From: Capnocytophaga canis
GTDB taxonomy: Bacteria; Bacteroidota; Bacteroidia; Flavobacteriales; Flavobacteriaceae
Reading direction: 5' to 3'
Assembly (NCBI RefSeq): GCF_000827555.1
Contig: NZ_CDOI01000134.1
Coordinates: 35,396 to 99,395 of the forward strand
DNA: 64,000 nucleotides
Part shown: positions 26,298 to 36,268 of the stretch, in pieces
How the letters are laid out: each line of letters begins with the position of its first letter
How positions within the stretch are numbered: position 1 is the stretch's first letter
Notes under the pieces: model-generated
Told to the model about the DNA's origin: nothing
Database searches by the model: none
Seen by the model: only the letters and a program-made list of their open reading frames with translations
Position numbers and translations under genes: made by a program

Positions 26298-27659
26298 TTA
26301 TTTTACTAAGTTGATTTCAACACGACGGTTTAAAGCTCTTCCTTTAGCATTTTTGTTGCTTGCGATTGGTTTCTCAACTCCGTATCCTTTTGAAGATAAA
26401 CGTGTATCAGAAATACCTCTTTGAACCAAGTAAAGTTTTACTGAATCAGCTCTTTCTTGTGAAAGTGTAAGGTTTTTAGCTTTGTTACCTGTGCTGTCAG
26501 TATGTCCTTCAATTGTAAATTTAGAGTTAGGATATTGATTCAATACGCTAACGATTTGCTCTAATACTGCAGCTGACTGAGGTTTGATAGAAGCTTTACC
26601 TGTTTCGAACAAGATAGTTTTAGCATACTCATTCAATGTTTTTTGTACTTCTTCAGTAACCTCTGGGCAACCTTTGTTAGATGCAGGACCAGCTACTTGC
26701 GGACACTCATCATCTTTGTCATAAACACCATCTTTATCAGTGTCTGGCCAAGGACAACCTTTGTTTTCTTTTGGACCAGCTACTTTTGGACAAGCGTCAT
26801 CTTTATCAGCTACGCCATCCCCGTCTGAGTCAGGACATCCGTTCAATGATCTTGGACCAGCTTGGTTTGGACAAGCGTCATCTTTATCAGCGATTCCGTC
26901 TCCGTCTGAATCAGGACATCCGTTGAAATCTTTTGAACCTGCATCGTTTGGACAAGCGTCATCTTTATCAGCGATTCCGTCTCCGTCTGAATCAGGACAT
27001 CCGTTTAATTCTTTTGGACCAGCTACTTCTGGACACTCATCTTTTTCATCAATGATTCCGTCTCCGTCAGTGTCTTTGCTACCAAATTTGATAGTAACAC
27101 CTAAAGAGTGTTGAGCATAGTCTAAACCTACTTCACCTTTTGGCATGTGGTTGTAAGTAGTCTGAGCATTCAAACCGATATTTTGAGTAAACCAGAAGTT
27201 AGCTCCAGCACCTCCTAAAAATTTGAATTCTCCTTCTTTGTCGATGTTAGCGTAACCTACCCCTACTTGTGCATAAGGATCAAACCATCTTGCTCCTTCC
27301 CACAACGTATTTATGTGATATTTACCTCTTGCGTCGATAGCCCAGAAAGACTTGTCTACTTTTTGTCCTCCTTTTTGATATCCGAAACCTTTTTCGATTT
27401 TGTTCAAAGATCCTGAAACTTCAACAGAAACACCACTTCCGATATATCTACCTACTGAAAGGCGAGATACAGCTGGAAGAACGTTGATGTCGCTTGGTCC
27501 TGCCCAATCTTTCAATAGTTCTCCAAAAGTACTTGGTGTACGGATATCTACTGAGTTAACTCCAAATCCTATTTGCCAAGGATTGCTTTCATCTTGTGCC
27601 TGAACACCTACCGAAAAAACAGCTGCTAAGGCAATTAAAGTTACTTTGATTTTCTTCAT
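26298..27659 (-). CDS. OprF-like OmpA-family porin with TSP3 repeats
   Basis: A major outer-membrane protein type in Flavobacteriia. It has a signal peptide ([17 protein letters not shown]) and an N-terminal ~190-residue beta-barrel. Five thrombospondin type 3 calcium-binding repeats of about 23-24 residues follow (core [15 protein letters not shown]), then a C-terminal OmpA peptidoglycan-binding domain ([17 protein letters not shown] ... [11 protein letters not shown]). 453 aa. The aspartates of the TSP3 loops would bind calcium. Highly similar DNA in repeats 2-4 could allow copy-number change. Confidence 0.92.
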   Translation of the reverse strand: MKKIKVTLIALAAVFSVGVQAQDESNPWQIGFGVNSVDIRTPSTFGELLKDWAGPSDINVLPAVSRLSVGRYIGSGVSVEVSGSLNKIEKGFGYQKGGQKVDKSFWAIDARGKYHINTLWEGARWFDPYAQVGVGYANIDKEGEFKFLGGAGANFWFTQNIGLNAQTTYNHMPKGEVGLDYAQHSLGVTIKFGSKDTDGDGIIDEKDECPEVAGPKELNGCPDSDGDGIADKDDACPNDAGSKDFNGCPDSDGDGIADKDDACPNQAGPRSLNGCPDSDGDGVADKDDACPKVAGPKENKGCPWPDTDKDGVYDKDDECPQVAGPASNKGCPEVTEEVQKTLNEYAKTILFETGKASIKPQSAAVLEQIVSVLNQYPNSKFTIEGHTDSTGNKAKNLTLSQERADSVKLYLVQRGISDTRLSSKGYGVEKPIASNKNAKGRALNRRVEINLVK

Positions 27660-27698
27660 ACTTAAAAATGAATTTTGATTACTACTTTATTTTGGGTG

Positions 27699-27706
27699 CA
27701 AATATA
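27699..27706 (-). promoter_or_regulatory. -7 box for the OprF-like gene
   Basis: Minus-strand TATATTTG, perfect TAnnTTTG, 40 bases upstream of the start codon, in a strongly A/T-rich region as expected of a highly expressed gene. Confidence 0.55.
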
Positions 27707-27762
27707 ACTATAATTTTTTATTTTTTATGCTTTTCACGAATTTTTTTTGCTTTTTTCGATAT

Positions 27763-28956
27763 TTAAATTACTCCCAAAGACTTTCCTACTTCTGTAAAGG
27801 CCTCTATTGCTTTGTCTAAGTGTGATTTAGAGTGTGCTGCTGAGAGTTGTACACGTATACGAGCCTTTCCTTTTGGAACTACCGGATAGAAAAATCCAAT
27901 CACATAAATTCCTTTTTTTAGCAATTCATCTGCCATAATTTGAGACACTTGAGCATCGTAAAGCATCACTGGTACTATTGCACTGTCGCCTTCCACAATG
28001 TCGAATCCTGCTGCTTTCATCCCTTTTTTGAAATAGTTAGTATTCCATTCCAATTTATCGCGAAGCGATGTATCTTTAGAAATCAAATCAAAAACCTTGA
28101 TAGAAGCTCCCACAATAGCTGGTGCTAATGAGTTGGAAAATAAATACGGACGCGAACGTTGACGTAAAATTTCAATAATTTCTTTTTTACCTGTGGTGTA
28201 ACCTCCCATCGCACCGCCTAAGGCTTTTCCTAACGTACCTGTAATAATATCGACTCTACCTAAAGCGTTTTTAGCTTCCATAGTTCCTTTCCCTGTAGCT
28301 CCGATAAAACCTGCTGCATGACATTCATCTACCATTACCAAAGCATCGTATTTATCAGCCAAATCACAAATCTCATTTAGAGGTGCAACCACACCATCCA
28401 TCGAAAAAACCCCATCGGTAACTATAATTTTAAATCTCGCTCCTGCTGCATTTGCTTCCTGAAGTTTAGCTTCTAAATCTTGCATGTTACTATTTTCGTA
28501 GCGGAAACGTTTTGCTTTGCACAAGCGAACACCATCAATGATAGATGCGTGATTTAAGGCATCGGAAATAATTGCATCTTCTTCGGTGAATAAAGGTTCA
28601 AACACCCCTCCGTTAGCATCGAAAGCTGCAGCATACAATATGGTATCTTCAGTTCCGTAAAAGTCTGCTATTTTTTTTTCTAATTCTTTGTGGATATCCT
28701 GAGTTCCACAAATGAAACGGACGGAAGACATGCCAAAGCCATGTGAATCTAAAGCATCTTTGGCAGCTTGAATTACTTCGGGATGTGAGGAAAGTCCTAA
28801 ATAGTTATTAGCACAAAAGTTAATCACTTCCTCTCCCGTTGAAATCTTGATTTCAGCACCTTGTTTTGATGTAATAATGCGTTCTTTCTTGTAAAGACCC
28901 GCTTCTTTAATTGATTCTATTTCAGCTTGTAAATGCTTTTTTATTTCTCCGTACAT
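27763..28956 (-). CDS. kbl: Glycine C-acetyltransferase (2-amino-3-ketobutyrate CoA ligase)
   Basis: PLP enzyme that splits 2-amino-3-ketobutyrate with CoA into glycine and acetyl-CoA in threonine breakdown. 397 aa, the usual length. The PLP lysine is K244 in [14 protein letters not shown], the same number as in the E. coli enzyme. [15 protein letters not shown] and the nearby [10 protein letters not shown] are also typical of alpha-oxoamine synthases. No threonine dehydrogenase gene is seen nearby. It has a textbook promoter. Confidence 0.95.
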   Translation of the reverse strand: MYGEIKKHLQAEIESIKEAGLYKKERIITSKQGAEIKISTGEEVINFCANNYLGLSSHPEVIQAAKDALDSHGFGMSSVRFICGTQDIHKELEKKIADFYGTEDTILYAAAFDANGGVFEPLFTEEDAIISDALNHASIIDGVRLCKAKRFRYENSNMQDLEAKLQEANAAGARFKIIVTDGVFSMDGVVAPLNEICDLADKYDALVMVDECHAAGFIGATGKGTMEAKNALGRVDIITGTLGKALGGAMGGYTTGKKEIIEILRQRSRPYLFSNSLAPAIVGASIKVFDLISKDTSLRDKLEWNTNYFKKGMKAAGFDIVEGDSAIVPVMLYDAQVSQIMADELLKKGIYVIGFFYPVVPKGKARIRVQLSAAHSKSHLDKAIEAFTEVGKSLGVI

Positions 28957-28989
28957 AATTGAAAAATTGTTTGATTGTTCTTTAGACTA

Positions 28990-29022
28990 CAAAGGTAGTT
29001 ATTTATTCATTGACTACAAAAA
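28990..29022 (-). promoter_or_regulatory. Promoter of kbl
   Basis: Minus-strand TTTTTG (29017-29022), exactly 19 bases, then TACCTTTG (28990-28997). A perfect match to the Bacteroidota consensus. Confidence 0.8.
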
Positions 29023-29086
29023 TATTCTTGTAAAAATACGTGGCAGATTGTGTCATGAAATTATGGTTTTTATTCTCTTTGTATCA

Positions 29087-30655
29087 CTACCTATCTTTAT
29101 ACAATTCCACAGGGGGACGATAATTCACTCCTTGCTTCAACAGATAGTCCAGTTGAAAATCTAATTTTTTGACAAAATTTTCCCAGCTACGATTTGGCAT
29201 TTCTGTCCAACCTGCTTCTGCCATAGCAAATGCTCGGGGGAATGTCATATAAAACGCTCTGAACAAATCCTTTACACTTTCTCCCCAAAGGGTGGCTTCC
29301 ACACCAAAGATGTACTGCTTTTCTTCCTCTTTATTTAAAGAAAATGACGGATTGAACTCATACACGCGTTGCAAAGTCAAAGTAGGCATCCAACCAACGT
29401 TAGGCAAATCATTTTTCCACTGTGGATAATCAAAATATGCATATTCACCAGGGGAGCAAATGACTCTAAAGCCATCTTTTTTTGCTCTTTCTAAAACTTC
29501 AGGCGTTGTATTATAACGCCATAAATACATAATGCTGTTTTTTGGATATTCAGGCGTTTCTAATTCTAACCACACCAAAGGTTGTTTTCCATTTTTAACT
29601 AATGATTCATTGACTCTTGAAAAGAAATAGCTAACCAATTGGTGATTATCTGTAACTTGTAATCTTTTCTTTAAATCTTGTACCGATGGATTTTCAATCC
29701 ATTTATCAAGCGGCGCCTCATCACCTCCAATATGGAAATACGAACACGGAAATACATCCGAAAGTTCCGTAATCACATCATCAATAAACCTAAAAACGTT
29801 TTCTTTGGACACACAAAGCAGATTTTTAGAAACCCCTGCAACGTTACGTACTTTAATGATCGTATCATTACAGCTTAACTCCGGATAGGCCGCAATAGCA
29901 GCATCGCTATGACCTGGAACGTCAAACTCTGGGATAATTTGAACGTTGCGTTGCAATGCATATTGCACTAATTCTCTCATTTGATCTTGTGTGTAATACC
30001 CTTCGTTATTACGTTTATCTCCCTCGAAATCTGTTCTTTTAGACCCAATCTCTGTCAATTTCGGATATTTTTTAATTTCAATACGCCACCCTTGATCATC
30101 CGTAAGATGTAAATGCAGAAAATTAAATTTGTATTGAGCCATTGCATCAATGTATTTTTTCAGATCTTCCATCTTCCAATAATGTCGTGCAGGATCAACC
30201 ATCAATGCTCGATAAGCAAAACGAGGTGCATCATTAATTTTCATACAGGTTATGAAATTTGACCGATTGTATTTTGACTGTGCTACCAATTGCTTCAAAG
30301 TCTGAATTGCATAGAAAGCACCTGCCTTTTCTTTGGACTTAATAATAATCACTTTAGGTTGAATATCAAGAATATAACCTTCTTGATTGTTGATAGAATG
30401 ATCTTGCTTAACAGAAATTTTTAGAGTAGATTTAGAAGAATTATCATCTGTTGGGAAAAGAAGAGATAGTTCTTCTTGTAATGAATCAAAAGCTTTGTCG
30501 ATTTCAAAAATGACAGTCCTATCCAAACGACACTTCTCTTTTCGAAAAAAAACCTCGTTTGGTTGGGGAACTACTGAAATCTGTTGAGCATTTGCTCCTA
30601 CCATAAATACAAAAAAGAATAGACCAAATAACTTCATTATATAGATTTTTTTCAT
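29087..30655 (-). CDS. GH20 beta-N-acetylhexosaminidase
   Basis: Exported enzyme that removes terminal GlcNAc/GalNAc from glycans. It has a signal peptide (LFGLFFFVFMVGANAQQ), an N-terminal GH20b domain (~residues 20-130), then the GH20 barrel beginning RFAYRALMVDPARHYWKM. The catalytic Asp-Glu pair is D312-E313 in FHIGGDEAPLDKW, using substrate-assisted catalysis. 522 aa from the ATG at 30655; a start six codons later is also possible. It ends the unit bactofilin, AtpZ-like, small membrane protein, GH20. Host mucin or peptidoglycan-derived glycans are plausible substrates. Confidence 0.93.
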   Translation of the reverse strand: MKKIYIMKLFGLFFFVFMVGANAQQISVVPQPNEVFFRKEKCRLDRTVIFEIDKAFDSLQEELSLLFPTDDNSSKSTLKISVKQDHSINNQEGYILDIQPKVIIIKSKEKAGAFYAIQTLKQLVAQSKYNRSNFITCMKINDAPRFAYRALMVDPARHYWKMEDLKKYIDAMAQYKFNFLHLHLTDDQGWRIEIKKYPKLTEIGSKRTDFEGDKRNNEGYYTQDQMRELVQYALQRNVQIIPEFDVPGHSDAAIAAYPELSCNDTIIKVRNVAGVSKNLLCVSKENVFRFIDDVITELSDVFPCSYFHIGGDEAPLDKWIENPSVQDLKKRLQVTDNHQLVSYFFSRVNESLVKNGKQPLVWLELETPEYPKNSIMYLWRYNTTPEVLERAKKDGFRVICSPGEYAYFDYPQWKNDLPNVGWMPTLTLQRVYEFNPSFSLNKEEEKQYIFGVEATLWGESVKDLFRAFYMTFPRAFAMAEAGWTEMPNRSWENFVKKLDFQLDYLLKQGVNYRPPVELYKDR

Positions 30656-30734
30656 ATACAATACTCTGATTATCAGTTTTATAAAAACAAGTAACAACTT
30701 CGTTATTTTACTTTATGAATTTATTACAACTATT

Positions 30735-31115
30735 TTAGGTTGCGTTTCGAATAAGTTTTACGGTAAAAATAGCTTCAATGGTGGTTAGAATAAAATATGG
30801 TACCATAAGAAATATAACATCTGTGATTGGAGTTTGCTCCACAGCTTTAGCTAAAGGTAATACGAAAACAATCATGGTTCCCATACGCAGAAAAGCTGTC
30901 CCCAAAAAAGCAAAAGAAGTATATTTTGGACGTAGCCTGTGTACAGTATAAATAATGGTTAATACCCCTAATGATAATATCAAATGAAACAAACAAATTT
31001 TCTCAACAGAAGAAAAAAGATTCAAAGCATACTGCTTGATCAGTAAATCCATAAGAAACTGGGTCAGTGCGATTACTACACAGACTGTCAGAAAAAAACG
31101 TACAAAACTCTTCAT
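30735..31115 (-). CDS. Small membrane protein next to AtpZ (DUF6168-like)
   Basis: A 126-residue protein with four hydrophobic helices (FFLTVCVVIALTQFLMDLL, HLILSLGVLTIIYTV, FAFLGTAFLRMGTMIVFVLPL, VIFLMVPYFILTTIEAIFTV). Genes like this often lie between atpZ/atpI and atpB in Flavobacteriia, suggesting an assembly role for the F1Fo ATP synthase. Here no ATP synthase genes follow. It starts three bases after the atpZ-like gene ends. Family assignment is moderate. Confidence 0.65.
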   Translation of the reverse strand: MKSFVRFFLTVCVVIALTQFLMDLLIKQYALNLFSSVEKICLFHLILSLGVLTIIYTVHRLRPKYTSFAFLGTAFLRMGTMIVFVLPLAKAVEQTPITDVIFLMVPYFILTTIEAIFTVKLIRNAT

Positions 31116-31118
31116 AGG

Positions 31119-31343
31119 TTAGTCTTCAGAAAAATTCTTCACTTGCCTAATCACAGAATAAATAGCAACAAAAACTCCCAAAAGAGAGAAAAGCACAGTA
31201 AAAAGAGGTTGTAAACTCACGTACTTTTCATCCAACCAAACTCCTAAAAAACAACAAGCAACAATAGTTACTGCCATTTGCAACCCCGTTTGGGAGAATC
31301 GTATCCACTTATTTAATTGCTTTGTCGGTAGTCGGTTTTTCAT
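31119..31343 (-). CDS. AtpZ/AtpI-family protein
   Basis: A 74-residue protein with two transmembrane helices (GLQMAVTIVACCFLGVWLDE, LFTVLFSLLGVFVAIYSVIRQVKN). The GxWLDE sequence and overall pattern match AtpZ/AtpI, thought to help ATP synthase assembly or ion supply. It overlaps the end of the bactofilin gene by 35 bases. The genes for the ATP synthase itself are not in the window. Confidence 0.75.
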   Translation of the reverse strand: MKNRLPTKQLNKWIRFSQTGLQMAVTIVACCFLGVWLDEKYVSLQPLFTVLFSLLGVFVAIYSVIRQVKNFSED

Positions 31344-31719
31344 TTAAACTAGTTGGTCTATTACTTCCTTTCATGGTGCATGATACATTAAACACTGCTC
31401 CAGGCTCTATGGAAAGTTTGTCAACGGTTACATCTCCTTCAATAACAGCCGTTGATTTTAAAGTTAAAACACTATTCACTCGAAGCGTTCCTTCTATTCT
31501 TCCCTCAACATCTGCATTTTCACAAATCACTGTACCTTTGATTATTCCCGTTTTTCCTACTACCAATTTTCCACTGGTTTGGAAATTTCCTTCCACCTCC
31601 CCGTCAATTCTAAAATCGGTTTTAGATACTATCTCTCCTTTAAATTTTGTATCCGTAACTATTCTGTTACTACTTGCTGCTGTATTCTCTGCCATAACCT
31701 TCTTATTTTCTTTGAACAT
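31309..31719 (-). CDS. Bactofilin-family cytoskeletal protein
   Basis: A 136-residue bactofilin. The central region (residues ~18-115) is the right-handed beta-helix seen in bactofilins: RIVTDTKFKGEIVSKTDFRIDGEVEGNF, then repeats like GIIKGTVICENADVEGRIEGTL and AVIEGDVTVDKLSIEPGA. Flexible tails flank it, rich in Asn/Ser and Lys/Thr. Bactofilins polymerise into membrane-associated filaments. It heads a four-gene unit with AtpZ-like and GH20 genes. A second start eight codons later is possible. Confidence 0.9.
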   Translation of the reverse strand: MFKENKKVMAENTAASSNRIVTDTKFKGEIVSKTDFRIDGEVEGNFQTSGKLVVGKTGIIKGTVICENADVEGRIEGTLRVNSVLTLKSTAVIEGDVTVDKLSIEPGAVFNVSCTMKGSNRPTSLNEKPTTDKAIK

Positions 31720-31755
31720 AATCTATTTCTTTTAAAAGATTAAAAAATCACTTCC

Positions 31756-31784
31756 CAAAGTTAATGCTTTTTTATTACATACAA
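31756..31784 (-). promoter_or_regulatory. Promoter of the bactofilin unit
   Basis: Minus-strand TTG (31782-31784), 18 bases, TAACTTTG (31756-31763), 36 bases before the bactofilin start codon. Confidence 0.6.
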
Positions 31785-31893
31785 AATGTTTTACTCAATT
31801 TTTTAAGTCATAGGCTCAAGAAAATTGCTCAAAAAAAGAAGTTCTTATTTTATCAAAAGTATTGATATAGATAAATATCTGATTTTTAATTAT

Positions 31894-32943
31894 TTATTTC
31901 CAAAACTTCTGATAACGGACTACGTCCATTTCTTTGAGCAATTCAGTTTGTTCAAAAACAGTTTGATAAAGTGCTTTCGCTACATACGGAGCGTTCATTA
32001 CCCCGCGTGTGCCAAGTCCATTGAGAATCCACATATTGTCATACTTTGGATGCTTTCCTACTAAAGGTCTTCTGTCCGAAACTGTCGGACGTACGGAGGC
32101 TTCCTGTTCAATAATTTCATAACTACACGAAATCAGTTTTTCTAATTTATCAACCAATTCCTTACGACCTTTTTCAGTGATAGTATCACTCAGGTCATCC
32201 CATTCGTATGTAGCTCCTATTTTGTAAACCCCCTCCCCTATTGGTATAATTACACCATCTCCTTTTAGAATTTCATTCAAATCCAAATCAGGGGCGTAAA
32301 AAGTCAAAGTTTCTCCTTTACATGGTTTCATAGGTAAATATTGAAAAAACGGATTTTTAAGTACTCCATAACCCTCACAAAAAACAATATGCCTTGCCGA
32401 AATAGTTTGATAGTAAACAACATCGTCCTCAATATGTAAATCCTCATAGAAAAAATTTCTATGGTGATATATATTTTCATCCCTCCATCGATTGATAGAT
32501 TCAGTCAAATATGTTTTCACATCAAGCCTTCCCGTGTATTGAACCTTTCCAAACCCAAAGGGAGCTTTAATATGTGTATTATTCTCTGGTAAAATACTTG
32601 GATTCAAATATCTTGACAAAATTGGTTTATCAGAAGCGTGAAACCAATTATTTTGTTCTTCAATTGAATTAAATTTTCTAAGTATAGATTGCTCAATACG
32701 TATTTTTTTGCTCAATTTTTGTTCCATTTGGTCATAAAAGTTATGTAACAAATCTACCTGTTCATCAGCTTTCCATATAGGAGTAAAACGCTTTAAAACA
32801 ACTGGATTATACACCCCTGCTGCCACCAAACTCGCCAATTGTGAATGATTGTTGATAATACAAAACGTCTTGTTCTCATTTTCTAACATATGGGCAAAAG
32901 AAACACCTGCCAACCCAGCTCCAACAATAATAAAATCAAACAT
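31894..32943 (-). CDS. FAD-dependent oxidoreductase (DAO family)
   Basis: A 349-residue cytoplasmic flavoprotein. The N-terminus FIIVGAGLAGVSFAHML is the FAD-binding GxGxxG fold. Conserved features of the D-amino-acid oxidase family follow, such as AAGVYNPVVLKRF, IVFCEGYG, KPCKGETL and the C-terminal VRPTVSDRRPLVG with GLGTRGVMNAPYVA. Substrate unknown. It follows gldN by about 90 bases, across the likely gldN terminator; in related bacteria a similar gene often sits next to gldN, but no link with gliding is proven. Confidence 0.85.
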   Translation of the reverse strand: MFDFIIVGAGLAGVSFAHMLENENKTFCIINNHSQLASLVAAGVYNPVVLKRFTPIWKADEQVDLLHNFYDQMEQKLSKKIRIEQSILRKFNSIEEQNNWFHASDKPILSRYLNPSILPENNTHIKAPFGFGKVQYTGRLDVKTYLTESINRWRDENIYHHRNFFYEDLHIEDDVVYYQTISARHIVFCEGYGVLKNPFFQYLPMKPCKGETLTFYAPDLDLNEILKGDGVIIPIGEGVYKIGATYEWDDLSDTITEKGRKELVDKLEKLISCSYEIIEQEASVRPTVSDRRPLVGKHPKYDNMWILNGLGTRGVMNAPYVAKALYQTVFEQTELLKEMDVVRYQKFWK

Positions 32944-32969
32944 ACAATAATCGAATTTATCCTCAATAG

Positions 32970-33013
32970 AAAAAACTGTTCCGAAACAACTCAGTGCTTC
33001 AAAACAGTTTTTT
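32970..33013 (-). terminator. Intrinsic terminator after gldN
   Basis: AAAAACTGTT and AACAGTTTTTT (32971-32980 and 33003-33013) pair, with an inner GAAA/TTC stem, giving a strong leftward stop after the gld operon. Confidence 0.75.
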
Positions 33014-33033
33014 ATAAAATTTATTTTTTAATA

Positions 33034-33933
33034 TTAATTTGCCCACATATCGTGCTCTCTACTTCTGATTTTCTCTTTTATTTTATCAGATTCTAAGAGC
33101 TGGAATAACGAATTACCCGGTAAATACTCGTTGATTGGTCTGTCACCATAAACGTTTGCTTCCTTATAAATAACTCCGCTAAACATTCTTGCATTTAGCA
33201 AATGATCAAAGGAGATTGGTTTAGCATCATTCTTTCTGTTGAAAGTCTTAGCCTCATGCAGAATCTCTCTTGCTTGTGGGTAGAATATCCAAAACAATTC
33301 AATCAAAGAAGCCTGAGCATCTTCTGAATCAATAAAGTTGACATCTGGAGCCACTGGTGCAATTGCTAAAATCCGATATTTGAGCTCTCCTTGACGTTTG
33401 TCAAAGTACCACCAACCTCTCACGCGGTATTGAGCAATATCACCCGCAGTTAAATCACGACGAATTTTATACTCCTCAGAAACCTGTTCACCTGCGTTCA
33501 ATTGGTCGTAACCCGCATCCATCAAATCCTCTTTAGTTAAACTGGCTTTGATACTCTCCAATGTTATCTTCTCAGCAAAATGAGAATCTCTGTAGATGTC
33601 TAACTTACCATTCTTAACGTTTTTCATAATAACATCAAACAACGGACGGCGATAAGTACTTACATCCAAGGTATCTATTGGGAAAAGTAACGGAAAATTT
33701 ACTCGTTCGTTCAGGTCTATAATTTCCCAAGTTTCCACAGACCAAAGAATATCTCTCTCATCGACATACCCGTAAGGTAATGGTTTATCATTGTCTGCAT
33801 CAATTTGAGCTTCTGTTTTCTTACCAATATCTTCCACCTTTTTAGCATTAAGCAAATTCGCCTGAGCTGAAGAAAGATTAGCAATTAAAACAAATGCTAC
33901 AAAAAGAACTACGTTTTTTGATTGAAATTTCAT
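33034..33933 (-). CDS. gldN: Gliding motility / T9SS protein GldN
   Basis: Periplasmic component of the type IX secretion and gliding machinery, forming rings with GldK. It has a signal peptide (VVLFVAFVLIANLSSAQ) and then the GldN body: DERDILWSVETWEIIDLNERVNFPLLFPID, DLTAGDIAQYRVRGWWYFDKRQ, LIELFWIFYPQAREIL, DHLLNARMFSGVIYKE. 299 aa, typical. Last gene of the gldKLMN operon; gap to gldM is 11 bases. Confidence 0.95.
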   Translation of the reverse strand: MKFQSKNVVLFVAFVLIANLSSAQANLLNAKKVEDIGKKTEAQIDADNDKPLPYGYVDERDILWSVETWEIIDLNERVNFPLLFPIDTLDVSTYRRPLFDVIMKNVKNGKLDIYRDSHFAEKITLESIKASLTKEDLMDAGYDQLNAGEQVSEEYKIRRDLTAGDIAQYRVRGWWYFDKRQGELKYRILAIAPVAPDVNFIDSEDAQASLIELFWIFYPQAREILHEAKTFNRKNDAKPISFDHLLNARMFSGVIYKEANVYGDRPINEYLPGNSLFQLLESDKIKEKIRSREHDMWAN

Positions 33934-33944
33934 TAATTGTTATT

Positions 33945-35519
33945 TTAGTTTGTTATTTCAACTGAAATCGGAGCTGGTGGTCGTGGTACATATCCAGCTG
34001 CACCTTGAATATTTGCCTTAACATCAAAAATTTGAATAATATCTCCTTTTCTTGCTCTACCGATTGCAGCCCTAGCTTGTTCATTCATTCTATCTCCATT
34101 CACTTGAACAGAAGGTTGTCCTGGAACAGAAACTTTAAATGACGTAACCGTATACTTCAATTCAAAATCAAAATCCTCAATGGTTGCTCCCACAGGCATT
34201 GCTGCTAAGTTCGCCTTAGGCATTTTAACAGTTCCTGATTGTCCAGCAAGTACGGTTACCGCACGAGGAACGTCTTTAATTCTGAACTGACGTGATGAAG
34301 AGAATTTTTGTCCATCTATTTCTCCTACTACGTTGATCGTTACCTCACGTCCTTGTCCTGGTTTCAGAACGTAACTTGTACCTGACTTTCTAGATAATCC
34401 AGGTGCTGAAGCCGTCACTTTGTTATCAGCAACTCCAGGCATTGAAATCGTAATCGGATTCTCCAACGGACGATACACTACGTTCATCTTATCAGCAGAA
34501 ATTACAGCTGCATTAGGTTTTGGAATTGTTGAGAATGTTTGATCTACAGGAACAGAAATACGTTTTCCATCTTGGTCAAAGTGTAAATTACCTGTAATTC
34601 TATGTTCTCCAGCATTTCCTGCATTCACTTTCAACTTCACTTTTCCATCCTGAATATCAAACTCATTTGCTGATAATTTTCTACCATCCAATGACAACTC
34701 TACTTCATTTGGCTTTGTTGAAGCATCTTTTCTTCCCAAAACAATAGCTCCATCAAAAGTTTCTCCTTGATAATACGCCCCTTTTCCTTGTTCCAGTAAA
34801 GTGGTATAGTTAGTCATCGAAATCTGAGCTTTCAAATTACCTTCTAACATCATACCATAGAACTCTTGTCCATTAGATCTGATATCAGATTGCATCATCG
34901 AAAGTTTTGCTAATGTTGCGATGTAAGGAAACCCTTTATAGTGGTAATCCAACCATTTTTCTATCGTTCCATCTGCTTTTTTAACGCTTTCGGTATTAAA
35001 ATTTGCTTTAATTTTTGCAACAAGTTCAGCGTATCGAGGATCATCTCCTAAAAGAGCCAAGGCTTTTTCTCTGTAACTGTCAATTTTATCAACAAATTCC
35101 TGTCCCTTAGCATTATAACCCTCGCCTTTGAAAAACAAATCGTCCGTGTACTCGGATTTATCCATTGCTTGATAATCTTTTTCCATGACACCCTTGTCCT
35201 CTTGTCCAATCTCTTTGTTCAATCCGTCTTTAATTTCTTGAACAAAACTGTACAATTCGTCAGACAATTCACGCATTTGTTTTGCTTTTTCGTACACTTC
35301 TCCGTACTGCTCAGGATTTTCTCTTGCACTATTTCCTAGCGTCTCTATAGCTGCAATGTTCGCTGCGTTTGCTCTAACATTCGATGCCTCAAATTTCTCG
35401 TTAACTAATCCAAATGCATTTAAAACTTCCTTACCCATGTTCAATGCCAACATAGCTATGAAAACTAAATACATAAGGTTAATCATCCTTTGTCTGGGGG
35501 TTAATTTTCCTCCTGCCAT
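33945..35519 (-). CDS. gldM: Gliding motility / T9SS protein GldM
   Basis: Part of the GldL-GldM inner-membrane motor that powers gliding and secretion by the proton-motive force. It starts with a single transmembrane helix (RMINLMYLVFIAMLALNMGKEVLNAF). A long periplasmic region follows of a helical bundle and several Ig-like beta domains (for example AVISADKMNVVYRPLENPITISMPGVADNKV). 524 aa, as usual. The start MAGGKLTPRQRMINLMYLVF is the family N-terminus. Confidence 0.95.
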   Translation of the reverse strand: MAGGKLTPRQRMINLMYLVFIAMLALNMGKEVLNAFGLVNEKFEASNVRANAANIAAIETLGNSARENPEQYGEVYEKAKQMRELSDELYSFVQEIKDGLNKEIGQEDKGVMEKDYQAMDKSEYTDDLFFKGEGYNAKGQEFVDKIDSYREKALALLGDDPRYAELVAKIKANFNTESVKKADGTIEKWLDYHYKGFPYIATLAKLSMMQSDIRSNGQEFYGMMLEGNLKAQISMTNYTTLLEQGKGAYYQGETFDGAIVLGRKDASTKPNEVELSLDGRKLSANEFDIQDGKVKLKVNAGNAGEHRITGNLHFDQDGKRISVPVDQTFSTIPKPNAAVISADKMNVVYRPLENPITISMPGVADNKVTASAPGLSRKSGTSYVLKPGQGREVTINVVGEIDGQKFSSSRQFRIKDVPRAVTVLAGQSGTVKMPKANLAAMPVGATIEDFDFELKYTVTSFKVSVPGQPSVQVNGDRMNEQARAAIGRARKGDIIQIFDVKANIQGAAGYVPRPPAPISVEITN

Positions 35520-35551
35520 AAGTTATTAATTTTTAATTAGTTAGTTAACAA

Positions 35552-36214
35552 TTATTTACCCATAGCAGATAACATTCCTCCATAAACTTTATTCAAGGAT
35601 TTCAAATTATCTTGGAATGATACCATTTGTTGATTCAATGAATTGAGATTATCAACAACACCAGCCTGAGCTGCTACCTGATTCTCTGTTCTTTCTAATT
35701 GTAATTTGTATAAACTGTTTAATGATTCTAAATGAGATGCAGCAATTGAAAGCTCTTCACCATATTTATGAGTAGCTGTCATTGAAGTAGTTACAGGAGC
35801 TATTTCTTTAGCTGCACCCGCGAAATTTTCAATTGATTTACCTAACGATTGCATCAAATTCGCATCAATTTTAGCCTCTGCCAAAATACCATCTAGTTTC
35901 TCAGAAAGAGATTCTTTCAAAGCCTTATCTTCTTTAGTGGCTACCTGAGCAGTAGCTAAGTTTTGACGAGGAGCTCCTCCTGACAATTCAGGATAAACCA
36001 AAGACCAATCTACCTCCTCCTCAACAGGCTCAAATGCCGCTATGAAGAAAATTAAAGCCTCTGTACCTAATCCAAGTGCCAATAATATGGTACCATTAAG
36101 TGGACCTATCGTCCAGTGTGTCAACTTAAACAACGCTCCGATGATCACGACAGCAGCACCTAAGCTGTAAACCATATTAAAGATTTTTTTTCTAGTTGAA
36201 TTTCCTTTTGCCAT
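35552..36214 (-). CDS. gldL: Gliding motility / T9SS protein GldL
   Basis: Inner-membrane partner of GldM in the T9SS motor. Two transmembrane helices near the N-terminus (FNMVYSLGAAVVIIGALFKL and ILLALGLGTEALIFFIAAF) are followed by a cytoplasmic tail with AREA-like coiled coil. A conserved Glu near the second helix (TEALIFF) is the one linked to proton flow. 220 aa. Gap to gldM is 32 bases. Confidence 0.95.
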   Translation of the reverse strand: MAKGNSTRKKIFNMVYSLGAAVVIIGALFKLTHWTIGPLNGTILLALGLGTEALIFFIAAFEPVEEEVDWSLVYPELSGGAPRQNLATAQVATKEDKALKESLSEKLDGILAEAKIDANLMQSLGKSIENFAGAAKEIAPVTTSMTATHKYGEELSIAASHLESLNSLYKLQLERTENQVAAQAGVVDNLNSLNQQMVSFQDNLKSLNKVYGGMLSAMGK

Positions 36215-36268
36215 AAGATAAAATTTTTAAATGTTGATTAGTTTGTTTTATTGATAATTTATTGATTC

